A stretch of DNA of 64,000 bases from Bacteroidales bacterium (GTDB lineage Bacteria > Bacteroidota > Bacteroidia > Bacteroidales > UBA932): assembly GCA_017437755.1 (NCBI GenBank), contig JAFRXI010000006.1, positions 1 to 64,000 on the forward strand, given 5' to 3'. The first letter of the stretch is position 1, and every line of letters starts with the position of its first letter. The notes under the pieces were generated by a model. That model did not search any database. It saw only the letters and a list, made by a program, of their open reading frames with translations, and was not told where the DNA came from. Shown piece by piece: positions 18,601 through 27,156 of this stretch. Both the position numbers and the translations under genes were made by a program.

Positions 18601-18854
18601 TTCCCGGCAGGGACTACCCTCTGGGCGTCGTAGCCAAGGAATTCAATTACAAGTGTTTCCGTTGAAGATGCCGATATGGAATAACGGCCCTCACCGTCTG
18701 TTGTGACTCCCCTTGAAGTTCCGTCCACGCGGACCGAGACTCCGGCCATGGGGGCTCCTTTCTCGTCATAGACGGTACCGCTCACCTTGGAGGTCTGTGC
18801 AAGGACATGCACGCTCACAAGCAGCAAAGCTGCGATATTGAATATCTTTTTCAT
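15609..18854 (-). CDS. SusC/RagA-family TonB-dependent outer-membrane transporter
   Basis: About 1081 residues from ATG 18854 (an in-frame ATG at 18866 overlaps the previous gene). After the signal peptide comes a carboxypeptidase-regulatory-like domain (SKVSGTVYDEKGAPMAGVSV), then the TonB-box region (EELVFVGYGTQKRVNITGAV), the plug with IRIRGVGTLNNWQPLVIVDG and NPQDIETISVLKDAASCAIY, and a long beta-barrel ending in YTIGLNVKF with the terminal phenylalanine needed for assembly. Imports the oligosaccharide captured by SusD, powered by TonB-ExbB-ExbD. Confidence 0.96.
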   Translation of the reverse strand: MKKIFNIAALLLVSVHVLAQTSKVSGTVYDEKGAPMAGVSVRVDGTSRGVTTDGEGRYSISASSTETLVIEFLGYDAQRVVPAGKALLDVNMTPSAESLEELVFVGYGTQKRVNITGAVSTVDYSSLSESRPATTTAGLLQGTSAGMYVSQDSGKPGDEGVAIRIRGVGTLNNWQPLVIVDGFEGSINNVNPQDIETISVLKDAASCAIYGNRGANGVVLITTKSPREGRFHLEYTGMAAYQEPAHYFNIIDNYADYMELINESAWQVDKKQPFSQTMIDLWREKEKDPDGISESGYPNYVCYPNVDWMKAMFKPGIYQKHSLSASGSSGRIRYLLSASYMNNPGVIDRSSQQRLTFRTNVSSQINKWLEVGTRVYGYRNNLELSDISGSFSLLSRAVPGIYPYYDGKYGWMENQEQNSESRNNLYFFNRYKGNNVAHYVNAAVFTNLTLPLGFKYTASFDYSFREALQKQHPTTGSAYSFSRDTWAYSYEDLSKLTLKYTQSHNYRWTFQTHLDWARSFGKHDVTAMAGFEAYDVDDQNFHVTKKGFENDVLDELTNVIDLSEADGEHESYSAMSVFGRATYAYAGKYLAEVNLRYDGSSRFARRSRWGLFPSVSVGWRMSEEPWLKGSFVDNLKLRASWGKLGNNSIGNYEYLSTYASGYSYPFGNKLTSGTVSTLSNVLLEWETTTSTDVGIEFSTLRNRLSLEVDFYNRLTDGILYKAPVFATIGNKSAPWQNLCAVLNRGIEVTAGWKDTVNGFHYGITGNFTYNRNLITRYRGPLEAGWVTDSNGVRSYKTNIGEVSTVVDPARRTIEGRLINEYILAEVYKGSGPYFFDDGSVNPGSGPRDGMIRTEEDMAWLEAMIAAGNSFLPNKTVGKTGIWYGDYIYADVNGDGVWGDANDYRFMGVSQTPKYFYGFDLEFAWKGIDLTARFTGAGGAAKYWRYVGYNAYSTDSKFTLPKEIAYDHYFYDPESPDDPRTNINSRHGRLTMNYGSEQNGANIYSNLFLYKLDYLKLKNVTLGYTLPQKWTKKIHMSGIRIFLTGDNLFTITAWPGIDPEFSDNMNYYSVLRQYTIGLNVKF

Positions 18855-18859
18855 ACCTT

Positions 18860-20431
18860 TTACCATTCTATGGAGATTGCCTTGGTCTTGCCGGATTTGT
18901 TCACGAATGCGAACAGGGTGGTGCCATCGGTAGTAGGGGCCGTCTTTTCCTGGCAGGAGGTGGAATAGGTGCTGGAAGGAACGGTAATGTACCTTCCGTC
19001 GGCGACCTTCATGCGGATGTGGATGTATCCGCTCTTGATCTCATGCTCGAGCGGCATGTTCACGGTGTAGGTGATGCCTTCGAACGAGCCGTTCTTGTTT
19101 CCGTGCTCCATCATGAGCGTGCATTCCATGGTAAACTGGCCGTCGGGCGATGTCCATGAGGTCCTGTTGCACTTCCACTCATCTCCGTCGAGGTATTCGA
19201 AATCCCAGAACAGGGGTGCTCCGCGGCCGTATGCCGGATATGTCATCTTGACGATGGTTCCTGCGGGGACCTTCTTCACCGGAACGATGAAGTCGAAGTA
19301 GTCACCGGTCCAGGAGCCCTTTACGCATCCGGAGGAATAATTGTACTGGCTGAAGTTATTGGTCTCGAACTTCACGCCGGACCCAAGCGGATTGGCATCA
19401 GAAATGACGTACTGCATGGTAGCCTGGGGCTGGGCGCTGGTCCAGAGATGGTCATCAGTGAGCCAAAGCGGCTGAGACGTCTTGGTGAAAACTCCGGCAC
19501 CGTCCACATAGCCGACCGGCCAGAGTACAGGCGAGGAGCAAGGAATGATGCCGTCGCCGGAATTGCTGACCGTCTCTTCAATGACGTCGCCAACCACATA
19601 GGTCTTCCCGGCCTTCTTGCTGAGGAACGGGACGGTATTGGAAGAACCGTCAGCGGCGGTGAATTCCAGTTCCAGGCCATCCTCAGGGACCGTGAACGGC
19701 GCCATCATGAACACGACTTCCGTATAGCCTGCCTCCATCTGCAGATTGTTGAAATCAATGGTAATGGTCCTGCTACCGGAAGAAGGGGTGACCTTGAGTT
19801 CGTCGGTATAAAGGTTATATGTGGCATTGTAGGCGATGTCCGCCGTGAGCTGGGATTCGTCAGCCGCCCTCAGCACCATGGACTTGAGGGTCGTAGTGCC
19901 TTCGGTAACGATATCGGCGGGGACCTTCAGCTTGACGGTGCAGGCGATTCCGGTAAAGACGAGGTCCACCGGGGCCACTACGCCGGTCACCGACTTCTTG
20001 GCCACGAAAAGCTGCTCCGGAACCTGTCCGTACGTAACCCTGGAGGGGATGGATGCCGGCAGGGACTCCACGGAGGTAATACCGTCCTTCCATGGCGTGA
20101 ACGCGTAAAACATGAAATTATGGTCTCCTGAGAGAGACAGGATGTTGTCTTTATCTGCAGCCTTCACAAGGAAAGACTTCTCACCCTCACCTACGGGGAC
20201 AAAGCGCGCAGGGACGCTCTCGCTCATCGCCACCGACTCCACGCCGTCCCTGGTACAGGTGGCGAAGATGGCCGCAGCATCTCCCGCCGACCAGCTCTCC
20301 CCTACCACGGAAGCGGAAAAATTCACATCCAGGGAGCTGTATTCCAGCGGCCCGTTGTTTTCACCCGTCCCCATGCAGGCGGACAAGACCGCCCCCAGAA
20401 GAACAAGCAGAACAAGTGTGATCCTTTTCAT
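18860..20431 (-). CDS. Fimbrillin-like lipoprotein, first gene of the glycan operon
   Basis: 523 residues. Lipobox VLSAC is followed by a Gly/Asn spacer. Residues about 35-285 have a fimbrillin-like (Mfa-like) pattern, with SWSAGDAAAIFATC, HNFMFYAFTPWKDG and MVLRAADESQLTADI. The remainder (about 300-523) is a separate beta-sandwich-like region with many Trp and Tyr residues. It stops 5 bp before susC, an unusual place, since accessory surface glycan-binding proteins usually follow susD. A surface glycan-binding or adhesin role is inferred. Confidence 0.75.
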   Translation of the reverse strand: MKRITLVLLVLLGAVLSACMGTGENNGPLEYSSLDVNFSASVVGESWSAGDAAAIFATCTRDGVESVAMSESVPARFVPVGEGEKSFLVKAADKDNILSLSGDHNFMFYAFTPWKDGITSVESLPASIPSRVTYGQVPEQLFVAKKSVTGVVAPVDLVFTGIACTVKLKVPADIVTEGTTTLKSMVLRAADESQLTADIAYNATYNLYTDELKVTPSSGSRTITIDFNNLQMEAGYTEVVFMMAPFTVPEDGLELEFTAADGSSNTVPFLSKKAGKTYVVGDVIEETVSNSGDGIIPCSSPVLWPVGYVDGAGVFTKTSQPLWLTDDHLWTSAQPQATMQYVISDANPLGSGVKFETNNFSQYNYSSGCVKGSWTGDYFDFIVPVKKVPAGTIVKMTYPAYGRGAPLFWDFEYLDGDEWKCNRTSWTSPDGQFTMECTLMMEHGNKNGSFEGITYTVNMPLEHEIKSGYIHIRMKVADGRYITVPSSTYSTSCQEKTAPTTDGTTLFAFVNKSGKTKAISIEW

Positions 20432-20458
20432 ATTGGTTTATTAGTTAATGATTTTTTA

Positions 20459-20466
20459 CAAAATTA
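20459..20466 (-). promoter_or_regulatory. Candidate -7 element of the glycan operon
   Basis: Minus-strand TAATTTTG fits TAnnTTTG exactly, 28 bp upstream of the first lipoprotein gene. No TTTG is found at the right distance, as expected for a promoter that needs the hybrid regulator as activator. Confidence 0.35.
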
Positions 20467-20524
20467 CCCCGTTCCATCGGCCCGGGGAATAAAAATACAA
20501 GCAATTTTCAATAAAAAATTTCCA

Positions 20525-23500
20525 CTATTCCCGGCTGGCGTATTCCGTAGGAGTCATCCCGTATTGCTCCCGGAAGCACTTTGCGAAGTACGAAACGCTG
20601 GAAAAACCCACTGTAAAGCCAACTTCGCTGATATTGTTGCCATGTGAATCCCTTAGCATCTGGGCTGCCACCGTAAGCCGGACCATCCGGATGTAATTAT
20701 TGGGAGAGGTGTCCAGCATCTTCCGGATCTTTCTGATAAGGGTGCTCTGGCTCATCCCCAGCCTGTCGGCGATAAACTCGTTTGAAAGGTCGGTGTTGGA
20801 AAGGTTCTCCCTTATCACGGCATCGAACTTACTGAAGAATTCCTCGTCCTTGCGGGGGAGGCCGAACTTGTCCAGGTCCGTCTTGAGCCCGATACCAAGC
20901 GCCGACTTCATCAGGCTCCTGCGGTCAAGGATATTCTTAACGCTGGAGCGCAGATACTCCAGGTCGAAAGGTTTCTCGATATAAAGGTCGGCCCCGGCGT
21001 CCATCGCCTGCACCTTGGATTCCACGGAGGTCCTGGCCGACAGGATTATGATGGGGAGATGGGATATCTCTATATCGGAACGGACTGCCCGGCAGAGGTC
21101 AAGGCCGCTCATCCCCGGCATGGAGATGTCAGTGATGAGCATGTCCGCGCCCTTCTCGGCAATCATCTTGAGTACGGATGCCCCGTCGCCAAGGGAAATC
21201 ACGTCGTACTGGGATGAAAGCTTGGAGGACAGCCAGCCCCTGAGTTCGGCGTTGTCGTCCACGACTATCACGACCGGCCTTGACGACACTGCGCGGGAGG
21301 CATCCTCCGGCCGGGTTTCAGCCTCAGTATCCGTTTCCTTCACCAATTCCGGGAATTGCAGAATGAATTCTATGACGCCCTTGTCCTGAACCAGCTCCAA
21401 ATCCCCGGAGTTCATCCTGGCAAGGGAACGGGAGAGCGGGAGACCGATGCCGACACCGCCGGATTTCCTGCCGGTATCGGGCGCGTACTGGAAAAACGGG
21501 GTGAATATCTTTTCGGTGTATTCGGGCGGAATGGGCGTTCCGTCGTTCCGGAACGACATCAGCACATTTCCGGCTTCCGTCCGTATGTCTATGGACAGGA
21601 AGGTATCCGCGTACTTTACCGCATTGATCAGAAGGTTGTTGAGAATCTTGTCCAGGGAGGCGATGTCCACCTTTACACAGGCATTCTGCACCGCAGGGGC
21701 AAAGTCGACGCTGAGGTTCCTGTTCCTGAAGGTGTCTTCATAATCGAAAATCATGGCGCCCATCTTTTCAACCACATCCACCTCCTCCGGGTTAAGGGCA
21801 TATCCTTTCTTTTCAATCCTCACGTAATCAAGCAGTTCCTTCACCAGTTTGGTCAGATAGACGGTATTGCTCTGCATCACGGCAAGATCGTGCCTTGCCT
21901 CGTCGTCAAGCGTATCCTTCTGCATCACGTTGCCCAGCGGGGTCTTGATGAGGGTGAGCGGCGTCTTGATCTCATGCACCACGTGCGAGAAGAAATTCAT
22001 CTTCTCCTGGAAAGCTTCCTCGTCCTTGGACTTTTTCCATCTTTCCTCTTCCGCCTCGCGCCTCCGCCTCTGCCAGAGCTGGACTGCCCAGAATGCCGCC
22101 GCAACAAGCGACAAAAGTGCGGCGACAAGGGCCAAGATACCCAAAGGTGAGAGCCAGAATGGTGGCTTTATCCTGATTTTCAAAGGTTTATGGCCTTCTT
22201 CCCAGGGCGATGAGAAAGACGACGTCCGCATCCTGAGCACATGTGTCCCGGAGGGTACGTTGAACCAGAAGACCGAATGTCCCGGAGAGATGTCCCTCCA
22301 GTCGCGGTCAACCCCTTCCAGCTGGAACTGCACCCTGCACGGAACCGGGAAACCGGATCCCAGGGCAGAGATGTCAAACCCGAAAGAATTATCCCTAGCG
22401 CTGAGCGTGATCTCGTCCAGGAGGTCCACGTTTTTCTCCAGTACGGCCCTGGAATCCCCTATCGTCATACCTGTCAGCACAATCCTCACCCTGTCGGCGG
22501 AGGCCTTCATGGCCTCGGGATTGAAACGGACGAAGCCGTTGTCGGACCCGAAGTAGAAATAACCGTCCGATGAACGGAAAGCGCTGTTTGTCAGTTTTGT
22601 ATCCAGCAATCCGTTTACACTGGTATAGACATTGACGTTTCCGTCACGGGGATCGAACCTTACAAGTCCCGCGTCAGATGCCAGGTAGAGCCTTCCGTCA
22701 TTGTCCTCGACCGCGCTGAAAAACACGTCCGAGGGCAGTGAGGGCAGGGTTTTCCGGTTGTAGTGGTGCATGGTCCCGCTTCCGGGGTCAAGCCGGGTGA
22801 AACCGGAACTGAAGCCGATTATCCATACCGTCCCGTCAGATGAGATATAGACGGATGAAATCTTGTCAGTGGGCAGCCCGCTCTCCGCACCGGACGAATA
22901 GTGCCTGGGGGGAAGGTTGAGCTTGGGATCCCAGCAGTACAGTCCGGATGCATAGGTCGATACCCACAGCCGCCCGATGGAATCCCCGGCGACCGATGTG
23001 ATGAACTGGCCGTTGAAGAAATCCACCTCGCGGAAGGTATCTTTTTCCCTGTCATAACGGAAGAGGCCCAGGGTGGTTCCGGCGAAGATCTCACCGGACA
23101 CATTCTTTACCACGTAAGTTTTGGGGTCGGTGATTCCGGACGACGGCTTGAGGACACCGAATTCCCTGATCCTGCGGCTCTCCACGTCCATCCTGTAAAG
23201 GCCCTGGAGCGAGCCTATCCACAGATACCTGCCGTCGATGCACGGGGAGCAGAGCGTGGACGGAAGTGATTCCAGGTTACATGAGACCGTTTTGCGGGCG
23301 GCGACGTCATACTCCAGCAGGCCGGAACGTTCCGTGCTAATCCAGACATTGCCTTTTCCGTCCTCGGCAAAGCCGCTGACTATCACATTGTCCAGCCCCA
23401 TGTACTGCCGTTCGAAACCCTGCTGGAAATGGCCGCAATAGTTAAGTCCGTTGTCCAGCGTCCCCACCCACAGGCCGCCGTCCCTGTCGACATATGTATT

Positions 23501-24427
23501 CCATACGTTTTGTCCGGAGAGCGAAAACCCGTCGTTTCCGTCCTCCCCCAGATGCCGGGATTCCCCCGTAGAGAGGTCGTACGACCAGACTCCGGTGGTG
23601 GTGGACAGCCAGAACCGGTGCCCGTCCTCAAGGAAAGCATCGTGCAGGACGGTATTCTCCGGAAGCGGGAACAGGCAACTTACAGTATTGCCTTCCAGGT
23701 CCAGGCGGCTTATTCCGTGCCTGTTGCTGGCCACGTATACGATTCCGGGACTTCCCTGGAAGAGTGCCTCTATCTCGTCGTCCTTGAACCATAGGGAGTT
23801 CCCTCCCGACGGCTGGACCGCCTTGAGATTGTTCAGCCCCTCCCCGGCCCTGAAAAGGTTCACGTGATACCTTGAGACCAGGGTGGTCCCGTCGTCACAG
23901 AAAAGCAGCCGGCGGAATCCGAACGCGCCCAGGTCCTCATACGGGATATGGTACAGTTCTCCCGTGGCCATGCCGTATCGGAAAAAGCCCTGGTCGTTTA
24001 CAAGCAGCCATACATCGCCGCCCCGGTCAAGTGTGATATGGGTGACCTTATTGTGCATCACGGTTCCCTTGTCGGATGGCAGGTCCACCGGGATAAACCG
24101 GTCGGTAGCCCATTCATATCGCGAAGCACCCTTGTCGGTACCTATCCAGAGGTTCCCCTCCCTGTCCTCGACGATCGTATGTATGAAATCCGACTCCAGG
24201 CCCAGGTCGTCCTTGTAGTAGACCTTGAAATTGCTGCCGTCATAACGGTTAAGGCCCTTGAACGTCCCTACCCAGATGAATCCGCGGGAATCCTGCATCA
24301 CCTTGCTTACGCCGTCATAGGAAAGACCGCTGTTGGAGGTATTGAAATGCGTGAACTGATAAGCCTGCGACGTGAGTGCCGCAAGCAGCATGACAAGTGA
24401 CAGGATAACTTTTCCGGCAATACACAT
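20525..24427 (-). CDS. Hybrid two-component system regulator (periplasmic propeller, kinase, receiver, AraC HTH)
   Basis: 1300 residues from ATG 24427; a longer frame would run into the preceding gene. Order: signal segment (1-21), two-component propeller repeats (about 25-690, e.g. DSRGFIWVGTFKGLNRYDG, EGNLWIGTDKGASRY), Y_Y_Y domain, one membrane helix (about 765-790), HisKA with His818 in SHVVHEIKTPLTL, HATPase (NLLINAVKYA, GVGIGLPLSRSL), receiver with Asp1100 in LITDISMPG and the IEKPFD lysine, and a C-terminal AraC-type HTH (LGMSQSTLIRKIRK, VGFSSVSYFAKCFREQYG). These one-protein systems sense oligosaccharides and activate the neighbouring SusC/D operon. Confidence 0.95.
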   Translation of the reverse strand: MCIAGKVILSLVMLLAALTSQAYQFTHFNTSNSGLSYDGVSKVMQDSRGFIWVGTFKGLNRYDGSNFKVYYKDDLGLESDFIHTIVEDREGNLWIGTDKGASRYEWATDRFIPVDLPSDKGTVMHNKVTHITLDRGGDVWLLVNDQGFFRYGMATGELYHIPYEDLGAFGFRRLLFCDDGTTLVSRYHVNLFRAGEGLNNLKAVQPSGGNSLWFKDDEIEALFQGSPGIVYVASNRHGISRLDLEGNTVSCLFPLPENTVLHDAFLEDGHRFWLSTTTGVWSYDLSTGESRHLGEDGNDGFSLSGQNVWNTYVDRDGGLWVGTLDNGLNYCGHFQQGFERQYMGLDNVIVSGFAEDGKGNVWISTERSGLLEYDVAARKTVSCNLESLPSTLCSPCIDGRYLWIGSLQGLYRMDVESRRIREFGVLKPSSGITDPKTYVVKNVSGEIFAGTTLGLFRYDREKDTFREVDFFNGQFITSVAGDSIGRLWVSTYASGLYCWDPKLNLPPRHYSSGAESGLPTDKISSVYISSDGTVWIIGFSSGFTRLDPGSGTMHHYNRKTLPSLPSDVFFSAVEDNDGRLYLASDAGLVRFDPRDGNVNVYTSVNGLLDTKLTNSAFRSSDGYFYFGSDNGFVRFNPEAMKASADRVRIVLTGMTIGDSRAVLEKNVDLLDEITLSARDNSFGFDISALGSGFPVPCRVQFQLEGVDRDWRDISPGHSVFWFNVPSGTHVLRMRTSSFSSPWEEGHKPLKIRIKPPFWLSPLGILALVAALLSLVAAAFWAVQLWQRRRREAEEERWKKSKDEEAFQEKMNFFSHVVHEIKTPLTLIKTPLGNVMQKDTLDDEARHDLAVMQSNTVYLTKLVKELLDYVRIEKKGYALNPEEVDVVEKMGAMIFDYEDTFRNRNLSVDFAPAVQNACVKVDIASLDKILNNLLINAVKYADTFLSIDIRTEAGNVLMSFRNDGTPIPPEYTEKIFTPFFQYAPDTGRKSGGVGIGLPLSRSLARMNSGDLELVQDKGVIEFILQFPELVKETDTEAETRPEDASRAVSSRPVVIVVDDNAELRGWLSSKLSSQYDVISLGDGASVLKMIAEKGADMLITDISMPGMSGLDLCRAVRSDIEISHLPIIILSARTSVESKVQAMDAGADLYIEKPFDLEYLRSSVKNILDRRSLMKSALGIGLKTDLDKFGLPRKDEEFFSKFDAVIRENLSNTDLSNEFIADRLGMSQSTLIRKIRKMLDTSPNNYIRMVRLTVAAQMLRDSHGNNISEVGFTVGFSSVSYFAKCFREQYGMTPTEYASRE

Positions 24428-24429
24428 AT

Positions 24430-25614
24430 CTACAGCAACAGCAGGGCAGCCAGGAGGTAGAGCAGGAAGCCATGGAAACGGATGCGGCCGCGGGAGACGG
24501 ACTGCACCATGGAATCCATGGGATCGAACTTCTGGAGGCGCTTGAGCTCCTTTTCCTTTGGCAGATAACGCCACGGCCATTTGCGGATGAGCATTCCGTC
24601 GTCGAACCAGGTTGCACCGCCGTTGCTCCTGTTAAGGGTTACAAGCGTCTTGTAATCAGCATTGTACACTTCAGTGAATGAATCCGGGACGGAGGCCCCC
24701 CGAGGGGTAAGCAGAATGGTCGTAACCCCTTTCCCGGCGACCCTTTCCCTGAGGTCGAAAAGCCTGTCCCAAACCTTTTGGGAAGCATTTTCCGTATCAT
24801 ATACAGACAGGACCAGCACCTTGCCCAGGACAGCCAGCTCGTCCTGGTACTCACCATCGGAGTCGGTAAAGGAAAGGATGGGGACCTCGTCACTCTGGCG
24901 GATGCCGTTCCAGGCTATGGTGTCAACCGCGACGAAGGTCCATGTGCTGTCTGGAAGCTTCCCTATGGGGAATGATGCCCGGCGGCCGTCCTTTTCGTAT
25001 ATATATGTGGGCGTAACACCGTCAAGCGCCTGATAATCATTATACTGCGACGCCATCAGTTCGGCTCCCGGGGTGAATGCCGTAAACTCCACGGGGGGCT
25101 GGTATACCCAGCAGTACACAACTCCGGCCATAAGCGCGGCCGTGATCAGGACAAAACCGGCATAACGCTTCTTCCGGGGCTTGCCGTAATCCCTGAACGG
25201 GATGAAAGCAACCACCCCCAGCACCAGAAGGATCACGTTTTTGAGGAAAGTCTGCACATGTGTGAGATGTATAGCCTCCCCAAAGCAGCCGCAGTCCATT
25301 TCCGGATTGAATATCAGGAGGATAAGGGTTATGACGGTAAACAGCGCAATGAGTACGGAAGCGGTGATGGCGGCGACTTTGCGGAAAACCCCTGTCAGCA
25401 GGGCCGCACCGGTTACAGCCTCGAGCACGGCCAGTACTACGCCCAGCAGTTTTGAGGCACCGGAAAGGAAGCCCAGATGGAAAAACTTGAGGTATTCCCC
25501 GATTATGAGCGACGTACCCACGGGGTCCATGAGTTTCAGTATTCCCGAGGAGAGGAAAACCAGCCCGATGACCCATGCGCAAAAGCGCCTCAGTCCGTTA
25601 TGAAAAGCGTTCAT
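24430..25614 (-). CDS. DoxX/MauE-type membrane protein with C-terminal extracytoplasmic domain (BT_3928-like)
   Basis: 394 residues. The first half has four to five membrane helices with the DoxX/MauE pattern (VIGLVFLSSGILKLMDP, LEAVTGAALLTGVFRK) and a CGCFG motif typical of this group in a loop. Residues about 180-370 are soluble and partly thioredoxin-like in order (LAVLGKVLVLSVYD, then GVTTILLTPRGAS), without a CxxC. A hydrophobic C-terminal helix closes it. Possibly involved in redox or envelope folding; not established. Its start overlaps the tmk stop by 4 bp, and two bases separate it from the hybrid regulator. Confidence 0.75.
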   Translation of the reverse strand: MNAFHNGLRRFCAWVIGLVFLSSGILKLMDPVGTSLIIGEYLKFFHLGFLSGASKLLGVVLAVLEAVTGAALLTGVFRKVAAITASVLIALFTVITLILLIFNPEMDCGCFGEAIHLTHVQTFLKNVILLVLGVVAFIPFRDYGKPRKKRYAGFVLITAALMAGVVYCWVYQPPVEFTAFTPGAELMASQYNDYQALDGVTPTYIYEKDGRRASFPIGKLPDSTWTFVAVDTIAWNGIRQSDEVPILSFTDSDGEYQDELAVLGKVLVLSVYDTENASQKVWDRLFDLRERVAGKGVTTILLTPRGASVPDSFTEVYNADYKTLVTLNRSNGGATWFDDGMLIRKWPWRYLPKEKELKRLQKFDPMDSMVQSVSRGRIRFHGFLLYLLAALLLL

Positions 25615-26297
25615 CGTCCTTGAATATGATTGTCCACCACTGTCCTTACCATTGCTGCTATATCATCGGGAGGAAGCATCTCTCCCTCTGAGGAAGAGCA
25701 GTCTATCCGGATAAACCGGGGATCCACCGAAGCCTGCCGCACGTAGACCTCCCTTACGGCCTTCTGGAAATCCATGCTGGCCTCGTGGATATCAGTGCCG
25801 CCTCCCAGATAGTCCCTGTCGCTTCCATGCCTCTGCGCCTCGAGTTTCGACGCCACAAAGCCTGTGGGAACGTCCAGGAAGATGTTCAGGTCCGGAACCG
25901 GCTCGCCAAAGTGGCCGTATTCGGTATTCAGTATCCACTCCCGGAGCAGTTCCCTTTCTTCCATGTCATGGACCTTGGCGCACTGGTAAGCCACATTGGA
26001 GTACACATAGCGGTCCAGAAGTACGCAGCCGCCCCTTCCGACCACCTCCCGGATCGAGGCTGCCGCATCCCTGCGGTCCAGGGCATACAGCAGGGCCACC
26101 AGCTGGGGATGGACCTCGTCGATGCTTCCGAATCCGCCGCGGAGGAACTTCCCGATAAGGTCTCCGAAGACGGGGGCGTCGTACCTGGGGAAGTGAATGT
26201 ATTCAAAATCATCGAACAGGCCCTCCAGATAGGTACGGAGCCGTTTTACCTGCGTGGATTTTCCGGCCCCGTCGAGGCCTTCCAGAACTACGAGCAT
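25611..26297 (-). CDS. tmk: Thymidylate (dTMP) kinase
   Basis: 228 residues. Phosphorylates dTMP to dTDP in dTTP synthesis. The P-loop EGLDGAGKST is at residues 6-15. The DRY/H-like segment is VLLDRYVYSNVAYQ, and NIFLDVPTGFVASKLE corresponds to the conserved D-x-P loop before the lid. Slightly longer than the common 205-215 residues. First gene of a leftward unit with the DoxX-like gene and the regulator. Confidence 0.93.
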   Translation of the reverse strand: MLVVLEGLDGAGKSTQVKRLRTYLEGLFDDFEYIHFPRYDAPVFGDLIGKFLRGGFGSIDEVHPQLVALLYALDRRDAAASIREVVGRGGCVLLDRYVYSNVAYQCAKVHDMEERELLREWILNTEYGHFGEPVPDLNIFLDVPTGFVASKLEAQRHGSDRDYLGGGTDIHEASMDFQKAVREVYVRQASVDPRFIRIDCSSSEGEMLPPDDIAAMVRTVVDNHIQGR

Positions 26298-26322
26298 AGA
26301 TACGATTCTCTTGGTAATTGCA

Positions 26323-26351
26323 CAAATATAATGAATCTTTCGTTATCTTTG
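26323..26351. promoter_or_regulatory. Divergent -7 elements for tmk and folP
   Basis: Plus strand TATCTTTG (26344-26351) ends 7 bp before the folP ATG; minus strand TATATTTG (26330-26323) lies 25 bp before the tmk ATG. Both match TAnnTTTG exactly. Clear -33 TTTG boxes at 19-20 bp were not seen; an ATTG lies 23 bp upstream of the folP box. Confidence 0.45.
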
Positions 26352-26358
26352 TTCCGCG

Positions 26359-27156
26359 ATGGACAAAAGCCGGAAAATAGAACTTATGGGGATAATCAAC
26401 CTTACCCCCGATTCCTTTTACGGAGGCAGCCGTGTGCTTGGCCCCGACGGACTTCCGGACACCGTCGCCCTTATTTCCAGGATAGAAACCATGTCCGCAG
26501 AGGGAGCCGGTATCATCGACATCGGCGCCTGCTCGTCACGTCCCGGGTCGGTCCCGGTTGGAGAGGAAGTGGAGTGGGCAAGGCTGGAACCTGCCCTGGA
26601 AGTCATCAGGGGCCGCTTCCCAAACCTTCGGATATCCATCGACACCACTTTTTCGTCGATAGTCCAAAAGGCATACGACATAATCGGACCGTTCACCGTA
26701 AACGACATCTCCGCCGGAGAAGACGACCCGCTGATGCTCCCGACCGTTGCCAGGCTCGGACTCGGCTACGTTGCCATGCACCACCGGGAATCCGCCGACG
26801 TGGTTTCCGACGTGATATCGTTCTTCCGGGAATTCAGCGGCAAAGCTGCCGACGCGGGCCTTGAAGACTGGATCCTGGACCCGGGCTTCGGCTTTGGAAA
26901 GACCCTGGACCAGAACTACCGGCTGCTTGCCGCAATGCCTGAACTCCTGCCCCTGGGAAGGCCCATACTGGTTGGCGTATCCCGCAAGAGCATGGTCTGG
27001 AAACTGCTGGGGATCACTCCCGAAGATGCCCTTCCAGGCACTCAGATACTCCATTATAAAGCACTGGAAGGCGGTGCCTCGATCCTCCGCGTCCACGACG
27101 TTGCCGAGGCCGCAAACACAATAAAGATTTACAGAACAATGACTGAAATAACCTGA
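26359..27156 (+). CDS. folP: Dihydropteroate synthase
   Basis: 265 residues. Condenses p-aminobenzoate with the pterin pyrophosphate in folate synthesis. The N-terminal signature GIINLTPDSFYGGSR begins at residue 11; further landmarks are DIGACSSRPGS, ISIDTTFSSIVQKA, DPGFGFGKTLDQNY and VGVSRKSMVWK, covering the pterin- and sulfonamide-site loops. The last four codons and the TGA lie within the left arm of a 24-bp inverted repeat (27146-27263), so the C-terminus TEIT may have been changed by insertion of that element. Start codon only 7 bp after the -7 box, suggesting a leaderless or nearly leaderless message. Confidence 0.95.
   Translation: MDKSRKIELMGIINLTPDSFYGGSRVLGPDGLPDTVALISRIETMSAEGAGIIDIGACSSRPGSVPVGEEVEWARLEPALEVIRGRFPNLRISIDTTFSSIVQKAYDIIGPFTVNDISAGEDDPLMLPTVARLGLGYVAMHHRESADVVSDVISFFREFSGKAADAGLEDWILDPGFGFGKTLDQNYRLLAAMPELLPLGRPILVGVSRKSMVWKLLGITPEDALPGTQILHYKALEGGASILRVHDVAEAANTIKIYRTMTEIT

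Noticed and set aside
24428-24580. N-terminal extension of the hybrid regulator by 51 codons
   Set aside because: It lies wholly within the preceding gene and reads as Pro/Arg-rich filler; the signal segment starts at ATG 24427.
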